From Thiohalomonas denitrificans (GTDB lineage Bacteria > Pseudomonadota > Gammaproteobacteria > Thiohalomonadales > Thiohalomonadaceae): a DNA stretch of 35,426 nt. Position 1 is the first letter of the stretch; the number at the start of each line of letters is the position of its first letter. The stretch lies in the NCBI RefSeq assembly GCF_900102855.1, contig NZ_FMWD01000014.1, positions 1 to 35,426 on the forward strand, written 5' to 3'. Below the pieces are notes generated by a model. It saw only the letters and a program-made list of their open reading frames with translations, ran no database searches and was not told the DNA's origin. Shown here one piece after another: positions 23,834 through 32,046 of this stretch. A program made the translations under genes and the position numbers.

Positions 23834-24994
23834 TCAAGCCGTTGCACTGTCATACACCGCAGAAACTCCAGCAACATACGCAGCCACAGAGAACTTTTCT
23901 GCAGCAAGCAGCTTTCCTGCATGGCCCATCTCGTCACGGAGTGTTTTATTATCCGCCAGTGTCTCTATCGCATCGGCCAAGCTGCGCGGATTATTGGGTT
24001 CAAATAACAGGCCCGTTTTATCCGGCACCACGATCTCGGCCAAACCGCCATGATTCGCCGCAACTACAGGCCTGCCGGAAGCCATCGCCTCCAGGGCGAC
24101 CATGCCAAAAGGCTCCGGCTCCGTGGAGGGCACCACAGCAATATCGCAGGCATCCCAGACAGTCCAGATATCGGAGGTAAAAGAGAGCAACGATATTTTT
24201 TCTCGCGCAGGAGACTGGACGATACGCGCTTCCAGTGTACGCAAAAAATGCACCTGCCCGTCTGGTGGGCTGCCAACCGCCACATAATACAGATGGTGGC
24301 GTGCCCGTTTTTCCAACTGCTCGGCAGCCTCTACCAGCAGGCCCTGCCCTTTCCAACGATTGATCCGGCCAAGCAACGCTACAAGCACGTCATCATCTGT
24401 CAGCCCAAGCTCCTGACGAAAGGCAGCGGTTTTGGTCGCGTCAGCAGGCTGCTCCCGATCAATCCCATTCCAAACCACCACTGTTTTTTTCTGTAAAGCA
24501 GGCTGGTCTTGCAATAGAAGTTGCATCGTTGCATGCGAGTTGCAGATCACCTTGTGTGTAAAAAGCCTCAGAAGCCATGCAAACCCTTTACGCACCACCA
24601 AAGGCCGCTCAATAATTTCATGCACATGCCAGACATGCGGCACACGCTTCAGCCATGCCCAGACAGTACCGGAAAGAACTGCCAGGGTATTGGAATGTAC
24701 AATATCGATCCGCTCACCCCGGAGGACGCGACTGATAGCCCGCACGCTCCTCCATGCCTCCACGGGCAACGAGAGCAGCCCTTTAATGCTGAAGAGAGTA
24801 CGCCCAGCTCGCACCAAAGGCACAAGATGACACCGAATCCCATTCTCTTCCAAGGCAATAAGCAAAGGCCCCTTACAGGGCAAAACGACAATGGGTGTGA
24901 ACCTGCTTCGATCCAGCCCTGCCACCAGAGACAACAGCACCTTATCCGAGCCGTACATATCCGCTGACTGATGAACAAACAGGATATTACGCAT
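23834..24994 (-). CDS. Glycosyltransferase family 4
   Basis: A 386-aa GT-B protein. The N-terminal domain is NILFVHQSADMYGSDKVLLS (3-22) with IDIVHSNTLAVLSG and PHVWHVHEI. The C-terminal domain has LLGRINRWKGQGLLVEAAEQ, VPSTEPEPFGMVALEAMASG (EX7E-type site) and GGLAEIVVPDKTGLLFEP. The SADMYGSDKVLL start is common in O-antigen and exopolysaccharide GT4 enzymes. ATG 24994 has AAAGGT upstream and overlaps the end of the acyltransferase gene by 8 bp. The donor sugar is unknown. Confidence 0.9.
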   Translation of the reverse strand: MRNILFVHQSADMYGSDKVLLSLVAGLDRSRFTPIVVLPCKGPLLIALEENGIRCHLVPLVRAGRTLFSIKGLLSLPVEAWRSVRAISRVLRGERIDIVHSNTLAVLSGTVWAWLKRVPHVWHVHEIIERPLVVRKGFAWLLRLFTHKVICNSHATMQLLLQDQPALQKKTVVVWNGIDREQPADATKTAAFRQELGLTDDDVLVALLGRINRWKGQGLLVEAAEQLEKRARHHLYYVAVGSPPDGQVHFLRTLEARIVQSPAREKISLLSFTSDIWTVWDACDIAVVPSTEPEPFGMVALEAMASGRPVVAANHGGLAEIVVPDKTGLLFEPNNPRSLADAIETLADNKTLRDEMGHAGKLLAAEKFSVAAYVAGVSAVYDSATA

Positions 24995-25706
24995 CACGAT
25001 ACCTTTGACGAGACTTGATGACCTTTGCAGGCACACCGACTGCAACCGAATAAGGCGGGATGCTTCCACGGACCACCGCACCAGCAGCAATCACCGAGCC
25101 CCTCCCTATATGGCAGCCATCCAGAAATGTCACCTTCGCCCCAATCCAACAATCATCCTCAATCACGATCCCTTGACGTGTTACACCCTGCATACGTATC
25201 GGCCGTTCGGTATCTTCAAAGCAATGATTCTCGGAGTGAAAACTCACGTACTGACCCATAATGACATTATTTCCGATATCCACCCCTCCAGCCGCGCCGA
25301 TAAACGAAAAAGCACCAATACCAGAGTTAACCCCTATCCGGCAGCCAACACCGAGATTGCTAATGACACCTGTTGCCTCAATGATGGTATAGGCACCAAT
25401 ATTCACCCCATCGCCAATCACCACGCCATTGCGTGAAAGGCCGTCTATCAGCACAAAGTTGCCGATGGTTGCTCCGCGTCCAAAACGAATAAAGCTCCGA
25501 TTCCGAAGCACCACAGAGGTCCCAACAAAAAACCACTTACCTGGCTTAAGAGCAAGTCCCCGTAGTATGCAGCGCAAAAGCGAAATAGCACGACGTATGG
25601 TAAAACCCATCAGTGCTGTTACAGTCACATTCGTATCAAGTTTATACGAAGGCCCCCGAAATATTTTCGCTGCCCGCTGTGCCATATTTCTGATTAGAGC
25701 CTGCAT
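24987..25706 (-). CDS. Left-handed beta-helix (hexapeptide) acyltransferase
   Basis: The 239-aa protein is dominated by imperfect hexapeptide repeats (residues about 75-225: IGNFVLIDG, VVIGDGVNIGAY, LGVGCRIGVN, VDIGNNVIMG, IVIEDDCWIGAKV, HIGRGSVIAAGAVV), ending PPYSVAVGVPAKVI, the usual close of O-acetyltransferases of the WcaF/NodL/maltose acetyltransferase superfamily. HSENHCFEDTERPI (about 157-170) includes the His region of the active site. It most likely acetylates a sugar of the repeat unit. The N-terminal 70 residues are a basic extension. ATG 25706 has TAGGAATA just upstream and follows the GT2 stop by five bases. Confidence 0.9.
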   Translation of the reverse strand: MQALIRNMAQRAAKIFRGPSYKLDTNVTVTALMGFTIRRAISLLRCILRGLALKPGKWFFVGTSVVLRNRSFIRFGRGATIGNFVLIDGLSRNGVVIGDGVNIGAYTIIEATGVISNLGVGCRIGVNSGIGAFSFIGAAGGVDIGNNVIMGQYVSFHSENHCFEDTERPIRMQGVTRQGIVIEDDCWIGAKVTFLDGCHIGRGSVIAAGAVVRGSIPPYSVAVGVPAKVIKSRQRYRDA

Positions 25707-25711
25707 TATTC

Positions 25712-26575
25712 CTACCGTCGCAATGCTTTAAGGCAAAGCACTGCGCGGCTCTTTGCTTGCTTGTCATTAATTGATCGCAACATGTAAACAAACGCTCGCG
25801 TGAGCAGCCCTACGTCAAGAATTATATTAGCAAGTACTCTCTTAACCCAATTTGAGTGGGTTCTATGGTAACGACGAAAACCAGCAAAAAGCATACCGAT
25901 ACGACTCTGTCCATATCCACCGAAGTGCATATAAGAAATCTCTGGAAAATAGAGAACACTTTTCCCCGAATCAGCAACCCGTTTCGCATAATCGACATCT
26001 TCTACATACATGAAATAGGCTTCATCTAACCCGCCCAAATCACGCCATAAGCTAGCAGGCGTAAGCAAAAAGGATCCCTCGACCCAATCAACCTGCCGTG
26101 CAGAAATATTGTTCGAAAAAACGCCATTTCCAAACTCGTTATCTTTCCTATATAACGATGATAACTTAGCCAGTCGCCAAGGTTCCGGAAAATAGCCCGC
26201 CGAACAACGGTACTCATTATTTTTCCCCAGCATACGAGCACCCAAGATACCAACAGAAGGATCGCTCTCCATAAACGCAAGCGCTCTAGCCAGGTCGTTC
26301 AAAAGTATCGTGTCATTATTTAGCAGCAGCAAAAAGTTTCCCTTTGCATAACTGGCAGCAAGATTATTCCCTCCCGCGAAACCACGATTACTCTGACTTT
26401 CTATCAATGTCACTTCAGGATGTGTGCTGCGCAGGTATTCGACGCTGCCGTCGGATGATGCGTTATCAACAACGATAACCTCATGCTCAAATGGCACATG
26501 TTCAGCGATTGATCGCAGGCAGGCATCAAAAAAATGTCCGCCGTTGTAATTCACAATGATTATTGAGAGCTTCAT
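25712..26575 (-). CDS. Glycosyltransferase family 2 (WbbL/rhamnosyltransferase-like)
   Basis: A 287-aa GT-A enzyme: LSIIIVNYNGG (3-13), VIVVDNASSDGSVEYLR, NRGFAGGNNLAA, LLLLNNDTILL (DXD region) and DEAYFMYVEDVDYAKRV. The NRGFAGGNN and FMYVEDVD patterns are those of the WbbL-like GT2 subgroup, many of which transfer rhamnose. ATG 26575 has AAGGGAA seven bases upstream. The C-terminus is amphipathic. The 278 bp upstream (26576-26853) is AT-richer and shows no gene I can support; it may hold a promoter for this gene and those after it, but no clear box pair stands out on the minus strand. Confidence 0.9.
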   Translation of the reverse strand: MKLSIIIVNYNGGHFFDACLRSIAEHVPFEHEVIVVDNASSDGSVEYLRSTHPEVTLIESQSNRGFAGGNNLAASYAKGNFLLLLNNDTILLNDLARALAFMESDPSVGILGARMLGKNNEYRCSAGYFPEPWRLAKLSSLYRKDNEFGNGVFSNNISARQVDWVEGSFLLTPASLWRDLGGLDEAYFMYVEDVDYAKRVADSGKSVLYFPEISYMHFGGYGQSRIGMLFAGFRRYHRTHSNWVKRVLANIILDVGLLTRAFVYMLRSINDKQAKSRAVLCLKALRR

Positions 26576-26853
26576 GACATTCCCTTCTTCGTCCATTCGC
26601 CACTATCAATCATTAGTTCCATACAAACAAATCAATAGCTTAAAAAAACTTCCCAGCTTCCTGCTGTGATCGGCGAAATGGAAATCGAGAATTTTAAGTA
26701 TTTAACATCATCGCACTTTTTTCCCAAAGCGGATTGTATATTTAGCATTGATCTCTTTAACGGACGACGCGCACATCTAAGAATGACAGAGAGCCACTCA
26801 AAGAGCGGGGGTTGACCCATACTTAAGTGCGCCTGCTAAAATCAGATCCGGAT

Positions 26854-27747
26854 TCATTTACCTGTCCACACTAACGATTTACCAATCAATTGTTCCAGCT
26901 GCTCAGTGTCTTGCTTGAAATATTCGCGAAGATATTCCAATGAACGACTATCAATTTCTTTTTTCTCTGCCGTATTAGAGTCCATTATTTTCAATCGAAG
27001 CGCGATACGCCATGCATCCGGCGTAATTGTTTTTACAAACGACTTAATGAGATTGGGTCTATTCAAAAAATTTGCGACTACTATTGATCGAGCCTTGCCG
27101 GTCCGATTGTAGGTTTTCTCCGTATCGATTGGCACATCTTTATCTATATTTAAAAATTCGAAAAGTGACACCATGACCGACTGTGAATCGTTAATGAACT
27201 CGTCGAAAATAATGACGTGTACGTTTTCATATCCAAAACAGTCCATATATGCCTGCAAGCGATCTGCGTAAAGAGAACTTTCCGCATATCGCCAAATATC
27301 TGACCATCTTTGTTCTATGCGTGACTCCTCTGCCAGCAACGCTTCATAGAAGGGAAGTGTTTCACGCTGATCGCGCACCAGGTGCATATATTGTGAATAT
27401 GCTTTATCTATCGGATTACGAAGCATGACTACAATCTTTACTGCTCCTAATTCCCGTCGAATGTTCTCCTGCACTCCGTAATACAGATAAGATGGTGATA
27501 TATCGCCAATCGACTGCTCACTACCCACAGCAGCGTAGTGTTTATTGTACTCATCCGAACTAGCACATAATGAGCTCAATATTTGCTCGTCTCCTGGACC
27601 ATTCGCGTTTTCTCTGAGATTGGCGAAAGAAAAATAATGCAGCTCCTTTTGCACAGGCAAATAAACATCAGGGTGCTGCCTGAGATAGTAGTAGAGCGAT
27701 GTCGTTCCGCACTTGGGTGCGCCAATCACCAGAAAGTTCGGAGTCAT
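26854..27747 (-). CDS. PAPS-dependent sulfotransferase (heparan N/O-sulfotransferase-like)
   Basis: The 297-aa cytosolic enzyme has the 5'-phosphosulfate loop IGAPKCGTTSLYYYL (8-22) and the 3'-phosphate site VVMLRNPIDKAYSQY (106-120, R110 and S118). KELHYF (35-40), with Lys and His in the usual relative positions, and SIGDISPSYLYY match the heparan sulfotransferase-type group. It would transfer sulfate from PAPS to a sugar hydroxyl or amino group of the lipid-linked glycan. ATG 27747 overlaps the stop of the previous sulfotransferase as ATGA. The three enzymes in this row are coupled and possibly modify different positions. Confidence 0.92.
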   Translation of the reverse strand: MTPNFLVIGAPKCGTTSLYYYLRQHPDVYLPVQKELHYFSFANLRENANGPGDEQILSSLCASSDEYNKHYAAVGSEQSIGDISPSYLYYGVQENIRRELGAVKIVVMLRNPIDKAYSQYMHLVRDQRETLPFYEALLAEESRIEQRWSDIWRYAESSLYADRLQAYMDCFGYENVHVIIFDEFINDSQSVMVSLFEFLNIDKDVPIDTEKTYNRTGKARSIVVANFLNRPNLIKSFVKTITPDAWRIALRLKIMDSNTAEKKEIDSRSLEYLREYFKQDTEQLEQLIGKSLVWTGK

Positions 27748-28574
27748 TTCGCTGAATCCCCATACCCAAATCGTTTCAACAGATCGCCGGCTTTAGATTC
27801 CAATGCGGCAATATGCTCATCCTTAAAAACTTCACGCCATCCATTTATCTGCGGTTTTCGAAACGTGATGGCTGTCGGAGAATAGACTGCACCGCATATT
27901 TTCCTAGCGTTATCATTTGATATTTCTATCCCAATAAAATCAGCAATTTGATTAACTACCTCAAACTGTCTTTCGTCACTTCCGCCTCCCTTTGACCCAA
28001 TGATATCTTCAAATCGAACAACCATTGCATCCGAATTCAACCAACCAGAAAACCTTCTCAATGTCTCGGAAGCTGGTGACACAACTCCCTCAACGCCATT
28101 GATTGCAGCTAACAATCGAGCATGATCGTCCGGGAGTTTTACGAAATAGGGATGCGCTGGATGAGTTAGATCGATCTTCGTTACATATTTCACATACGAA
28201 ACAAGCATATCTCTTGGATCACGAACCATTAGCAACGTTCTAATGTCATTTTCATCAATAGCCGCCATCAATTCCTGATGCGCCGGCAAGTGTCCAAGTT
28301 TTACCCCTCCGCGCTCAAGACGCCTAAGTTTTTCTAAAGTATAAGAGCTGACCGTTTCCCAGCCTCGCAGCGTGCGAAACCCGGACCGATGCAATAATGG
28401 AAACTGTCCGAGTGCCTGTTCCAAAAGGTTGGTTCCGGCTTTAGGGATACTGTTCACCAGCACCTTCGGGCCAACGAAGCGTCCTTTGATGGCTGTAGGG
28501 CGAAAATTTCTCAACTGGGTACTTATATGTTTACTGATTAACGCCCTCGTTCGATCAAAAGTCCCCTTGTTCAT
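27744..28574 (-). CDS. PAPS-dependent sulfotransferase (Sulfotransfer_1 type)
   Basis: A 276-aa protein with the 5' PAPS loop VLVNSIPKAGTNLLEQAL (38-55) and the 3' site TLLMVRDPRDMLVSYVKYV (about 113-131). The C-terminal FRKPQINGWREVFKDEHI resembles the RKG-like GxxGxWK cofactor-binding region of cytosolic sulfotransferases. It is unlike the enzyme at 26854 in sequence, so it is not a tandem duplicate. ATG 28574 has GGAG six bases upstream and an ATGA overlap with the gene before it. The target is presumably another hydroxyl of the glycan; this is inferred from context. Confidence 0.92.
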   Translation of the reverse strand: MNKGTFDRTRALISKHISTQLRNFRPTAIKGRFVGPKVLVNSIPKAGTNLLEQALGQFPLLHRSGFRTLRGWETVSSYTLEKLRRLERGGVKLGHLPAHQELMAAIDENDIRTLLMVRDPRDMLVSYVKYVTKIDLTHPAHPYFVKLPDDHARLLAAINGVEGVVSPASETLRRFSGWLNSDAMVVRFEDIIGSKGGGSDERQFEVVNQIADFIGIEISNDNARKICGAVYSPTAITFRKPQINGWREVFKDEHIAALESKAGDLLKRFGYGDSAK

Positions 28575-29482
28575 CTTTTCTCCAAACAGCCATAATAGCT
28601 TTCAATCCAATGAGATACGTCTATATCTGCTATCATTCGTAGCTTATAAAGGTCGTTGATAAGTTTTTCATAAACAAAATAGGGGCACTGGGCAGCTTCT
28701 GATTGACTTTTATCAGCCGGTTTCATATTTACCCTATCAATAAACTTCATCATCCTTATCTTTAAATCCCTTGATGGGATGAACTTACCAACAAGCTTTT
28801 TGACTTTACCTTGACCATAAACCAGATCTCTCAAACCATTGAATCTCGGAACGGCAGCTTTATTATGCTTAAGAGTCACGTCAACGGTAATCCCATTACT
28901 ACTGATGCCAATGAAATCACAGATCGTATTTAGCGTCTTCACCGCAGAGTCTTGAGAAGTGTATAAATCATCAAACTTCAGTACCAATAACTCGGAATCT
29001 GGAAGCTGAGACGTAATCCTTTCGATTTGTTCTGCATACAACCCCCTGCCAATATAGCTATGATGTATTTGTGAAAATCTATCACCTCCTTCCAATCGCG
29101 CTGACTCTTCAACAAGGGCATCATAGAATGTAAGTGGCTCATAGCCTCGGCGTTGGCTCATACGGTAATGCGATAGCGCCCTTGAGATGGGCTCCCTCAA
29201 AACTATAATTAGTTTTGGAGTATCACAGATAGATCCAATTCTTTCTATGCATTCCGGGAAATACATATATTCAGGATCTATTTCACCGTATACCTTTACA
29301 TTTCCCTGTACATCTTTAAACTGCTTTCGATACCATTCGACACCTTTCAAAAACTTCTCTTCGTCACGAAAAAAGTGAGTTTCCTTTGTCCATGGTAAAG
29401 CGACTTCTGAACTTTGTGCCAGCAACTCATGCAAGGTACTCGTGCCGGCCTTTTGTGCACCCAAGACGATAAAATCAAGCAT
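28571..29482 (-). CDS. PAPS-dependent sulfotransferase (heparan sulfotransferase-like)
   Basis: This 303-aa enzyme has FIVLGAQKAGTSTLHELL (4-21) as the 5' PAPS loop, KETHFFRDEEKF with the conserved Lys/His, and LIIVLREPISRALSHYRMSQ as the 3' phosphate site. GRGLYAEQIERI and the late FDDLYTSQD are usual for the group. ATG 29482 is preferred over a TTG nine bases upstream; neither has a good ribosome site. It is the first of three coupled sulfotransferase genes and follows 415 bp without a recognisable gene. Confidence 0.92.
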   Translation of the reverse strand: MLDFIVLGAQKAGTSTLHELLAQSSEVALPWTKETHFFRDEEKFLKGVEWYRKQFKDVQGNVKVYGEIDPEYMYFPECIERIGSICDTPKLIIVLREPISRALSHYRMSQRRGYEPLTFYDALVEESARLEGGDRFSQIHHSYIGRGLYAEQIERITSQLPDSELLVLKFDDLYTSQDSAVKTLNTICDFIGISSNGITVDVTLKHNKAAVPRFNGLRDLVYGQGKVKKLVGKFIPSRDLKIRMMKFIDRVNMKPADKSQSEAAQCPYFVYEKLINDLYKLRMIADIDVSHWIESYYGCLEKR

Positions 29483-29897
29483 ATTAATCAATAAATTTTT
29501 AGGTAGTTTATCAGGTCCCTATAACGGGGTGTTCTATCAATGCATTTTTAACCAGGATCGCACGATATTCCATGAGCAGCGAAATGAGCCCCGTCGATGT
29601 TCGTGAACGCCTCAGAGACCGAAAGTTTGCCTTCCGAATTGGTAGTTGAGCGGGAAAATCTTTCGTTCCGACATTCAGACACACCATGCCTCTGGGCGGT
29701 GCGTCGGCGCAGGTTGTGGACGTGTTCATCCAACGGGGGATTAGCGCCTTTCGTCGCCAATTTGGATTGTCTCGCAGCCGTCCGGCGTCCCGCCTTTTTA
29801 ATCACTTCATTCTCATCCCGGAACTTGCGCGGGCGCGGCGCACAAGATAATTTACTTCATCGTTTTTCAACATCCATCTACTCTTCATCGAACTTTT
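29483..29897. other. Gap without a recognisable gene
   Basis: The minus strand shows two overlapping frames, one reading RTAARQSKLATKGANPPLDE and continuing to about 29548, the other MVCLNVGTKDFPAQLP to 29511. Together they look like a decayed gene with a frameshift around 29650-29700, but I cannot assign a family. The base composition (GC-richer than the Wzy gene to its right) suggests foreign debris. No clear promoter or hairpin terminator stands out. Confidence 0.3.
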
Positions 29898-31115
29898 TTA
29901 ATACTTAACTCTATTAAAGACATACTTTCCGTCACCTTTCAATGTCGCCTGTAATACCACATAGAAAACCATTAACAACAAAAGCGACAATACAGGCTGA
30001 CTGAGTACGGTTTGAAGTGTTCCTCTCGTAACAAGCCCAACAAACACAAATGTCAAATACAAATAAAATACGCCAAACAACGGACTAACTCGATACTTAA
30101 ATGCCAAAAAATACACATACTGCAGCAAAAAGCCAAGTGTAATAGCAGCCAGTAGAACACCTGCTTTTCCAAGATAAACCAACAAAGCTCCGACTATTGT
30201 TATTGTAATGCCCATGGAGTGCACCGCCATATTATCGTCTTTGCCAAACTTCCACTCAGCGAGAAACCGATTTATATTAGAATCACCAATACTTAAAAAG
30301 CTGAGCTGCGGATATAACTCATAAAAAACCATATTGTAACCATAAGCGGCAATTTGCGTTGATCTCATTAATAGCAAGTCCATTGACTCACTAGCATCAG
30401 ATGAATGCATAAAAGACGTAGCAACAACACCCGACAACAATCCAACGACAGCCAGCATCAATGCGTATTTAAAGACATCATCGGAATAAACATTCATTAA
30501 CATAATGATAAAAACCACATACCAAAGCACATAACCTTTAAATCCAAGCGACAGCAATAGCAGTGCCGTAACACAAAAGAAAACGACAAAAAGGTTCCGA
30601 TCTGTTTTATTGTTATATATTTTATACCTTACGTATAACATAGCCGAACTTATTGGTATGAAATACAAAAAAATTCTATAAAAAAGATGGGCATCTTTTT
30701 GAACATCTCTTCGCGCATACTTCAAGTCTTCAAAAAATAATGGCATACCATATGACGCGTAAAAATATATTGCGGCAACAAAAAATAATAACAATGCATA
30801 CATAATGACTTTAGCATTCAATTCATTATACGCAGAATTGGCTGATCTCATTTCAAAATTCATCGCTTTTCGTAATCTTTTATTAATCAACAGATTTTGA
30901 AGAAAAGCGCCCGCGCTTAATAAAAAGCCGAAAGCCACTATGTAAGTAGATGCTTCATGCGTGTCATATTTTTCAATTTCGTTAATAATACTTCCAATTA
31001 AATTCAACAGTAAAATGGAATTACATAGAACCAGATAAGAAAAACTCTTTTTAGTTACACGATACGCAATATAGATATTGCCTATTTGAGCAACAATTAA
31101 AAACCAAATAACCAT
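29898..31115 (-). CDS. wzy: Wzy-like polysaccharide repeat-unit polymerase
   Basis: The 405-aa protein is almost wholly hydrophobic, with about 10-12 predicted membrane segments and a longer polar loop around 265-300 (ELYPQLSFLSIGDSNINRFL, then EWKFGKDDNMAVHS), the size and layout of O-antigen polymerases. Wzy sequences are very diverse, so the call rests on topology, length and context (between sulfotransferase genes, with two Wzx present). GLVTRGTLQTVLSQP near the C-terminus resembles the arginine-bearing segment of O-antigen polymerases. The gene is markedly AT-rich, common for wzy. ATG 31115 lies 27 bp after the preceding gene. With the other polymerase gene at 8351 broken, this is the only intact candidate here. 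Confidence 0.75.
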   Translation of the reverse strand: MVIWFLIVAQIGNIYIAYRVTKKSFSYLVLCNSILLLNLIGSIINEIEKYDTHEASTYIVAFGFLLSAGAFLQNLLINKRLRKAMNFEMRSANSAYNELNAKVIMYALLLFFVAAIYFYASYGMPLFFEDLKYARRDVQKDAHLFYRIFLYFIPISSAMLYVRYKIYNNKTDRNLFVVFFCVTALLLLSLGFKGYVLWYVVFIIMLMNVYSDDVFKYALMLAVVGLLSGVVATSFMHSSDASESMDLLLMRSTQIAAYGYNMVFYELYPQLSFLSIGDSNINRFLAEWKFGKDDNMAVHSMGITITIVGALLVYLGKAGVLLAAITLGFLLQYVYFLAFKYRVSPLFGVFYLYLTFVFVGLVTRGTLQTVLSQPVLSLLLLMVFYVVLQATLKGDGKYVFNRVKY

Positions 31116-31142
31116 ACACTTATCACATTTAATAAAACCGCA

Positions 31143-31964
31143 TTATTTCGCCATTAATTTTCTACTTAACCTACCAGTTATCAATTCTGCAACACACATC
31201 TGCTTCTTCGATAAACCATCAACCCATGCCATATCCGATCTAATATCGCAGCTCGGACTTTCCCTAAGTTTAAAATTACCAGAAAACGTATGGTGTTCTT
31301 TTTTACACCAATCTGTTTCCAAGCTCATCGGTTCAACTCCTATAAACTCATGGAGACTCTGCAGAACTTCAATTGGGCTCGAGACCAACTCTGAATAAGT
31401 TAACTTTTTTACCGGCATATTCATCTTATTAAAGCGCACATAGCGTTCAAAGGCCTTATTTCTTATATACCAGCTGATTGATGCACGTATAACCGACGGC
31501 TTACTCGCACCCCGATTATAACCTCGAACGGAGGCTGAATAAATAACAGCACGTGAATCTCTAACAAGAAACAATACTTTTATATTATATTCGCTACTTA
31601 ACGGACTATTAACTAACTGCTTTAATCGCTTTAAGTTACCTGTTGAATCAACAAGTACATCGGAACCCTCTTTGTGAGAAAAAATCTTTCGAAGCAGCAA
31701 AGAGTTCCATTTCTCAAAAGTCATTGCTTTATATTCGTAAATCTTTTCTTCATAAGAAAAAAATTCTTTCCAGACCTCACACTCATCGATATATTCTCCG
31801 CATCCGCAATATCGTGGCCTAGTAGTGCGATCATACAGAGCAACTGGTAACCTGCCAATTTCGCCTGAACTTACAATACTTGGATGACTACCAAGCAACC
31901 AATCGAGCAAGGTTGAACCGCTACGGCCATATGCTAAAATATAAAGTATTGTTCTTTTATTCAT
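31143..31964 (-). CDS. Sulfotransferase-family protein
   Basis: A 273-aa protein with YILAYGRSGSTLLDWLLGSHP (8-28) as the PAPS loop and VLFLVRDSRAVIYSASVRGY as the 3'-phosphate site. CGCGEYIDECEVW (54-66) is a cysteine cluster seen in a branch of bacterial sulfotransferases. It is the most distant of the four sulfotransferases. ATG 31964 is preceded by an excellent AGGTGAGG ribosome site. The AT-rich composition matches the Wzy gene next to it, so the two probably arrived together. It may sulfate the glycan or a lipid-linked precursor; acceptor unknown. Confidence 0.85.
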   Translation of the reverse strand: MNKRTILYILAYGRSGSTLLDWLLGSHPSIVSSGEIGRLPVALYDRTTRPRYCGCGEYIDECEVWKEFFSYEEKIYEYKAMTFEKWNSLLLRKIFSHKEGSDVLVDSTGNLKRLKQLVNSPLSSEYNIKVLFLVRDSRAVIYSASVRGYNRGASKPSVIRASISWYIRNKAFERYVRFNKMNMPVKKLTYSELVSSPIEVLQSLHEFIGVEPMSLETDWCKKEHHTFSGNFKLRESPSCDIRSDMAWVDGLSKKQMCVAELITGRLSRKLMAK

Positions 31965-32046
31965 ACCTCACCTGTCTTGACTGGCAAAGCATATATGGAG
32001 TTTGTATAATCACAGGTATTGCTTTACTCATCATTTTCATCTTCTT

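Noticed and set aside
26632-26820. Minus-strand frame of 62 codons between the GT2 and sulfotransferase genes
   Set aside because: No recognisable motif, no ribosome site and no family resemblance; probably chance.
26813-26845. Plus-strand promoter-like TTGACC ... TAAAAT
   Set aside because: The spacing is 19 bases and no plus-strand gene follows; it faces into genes on the opposite strand.
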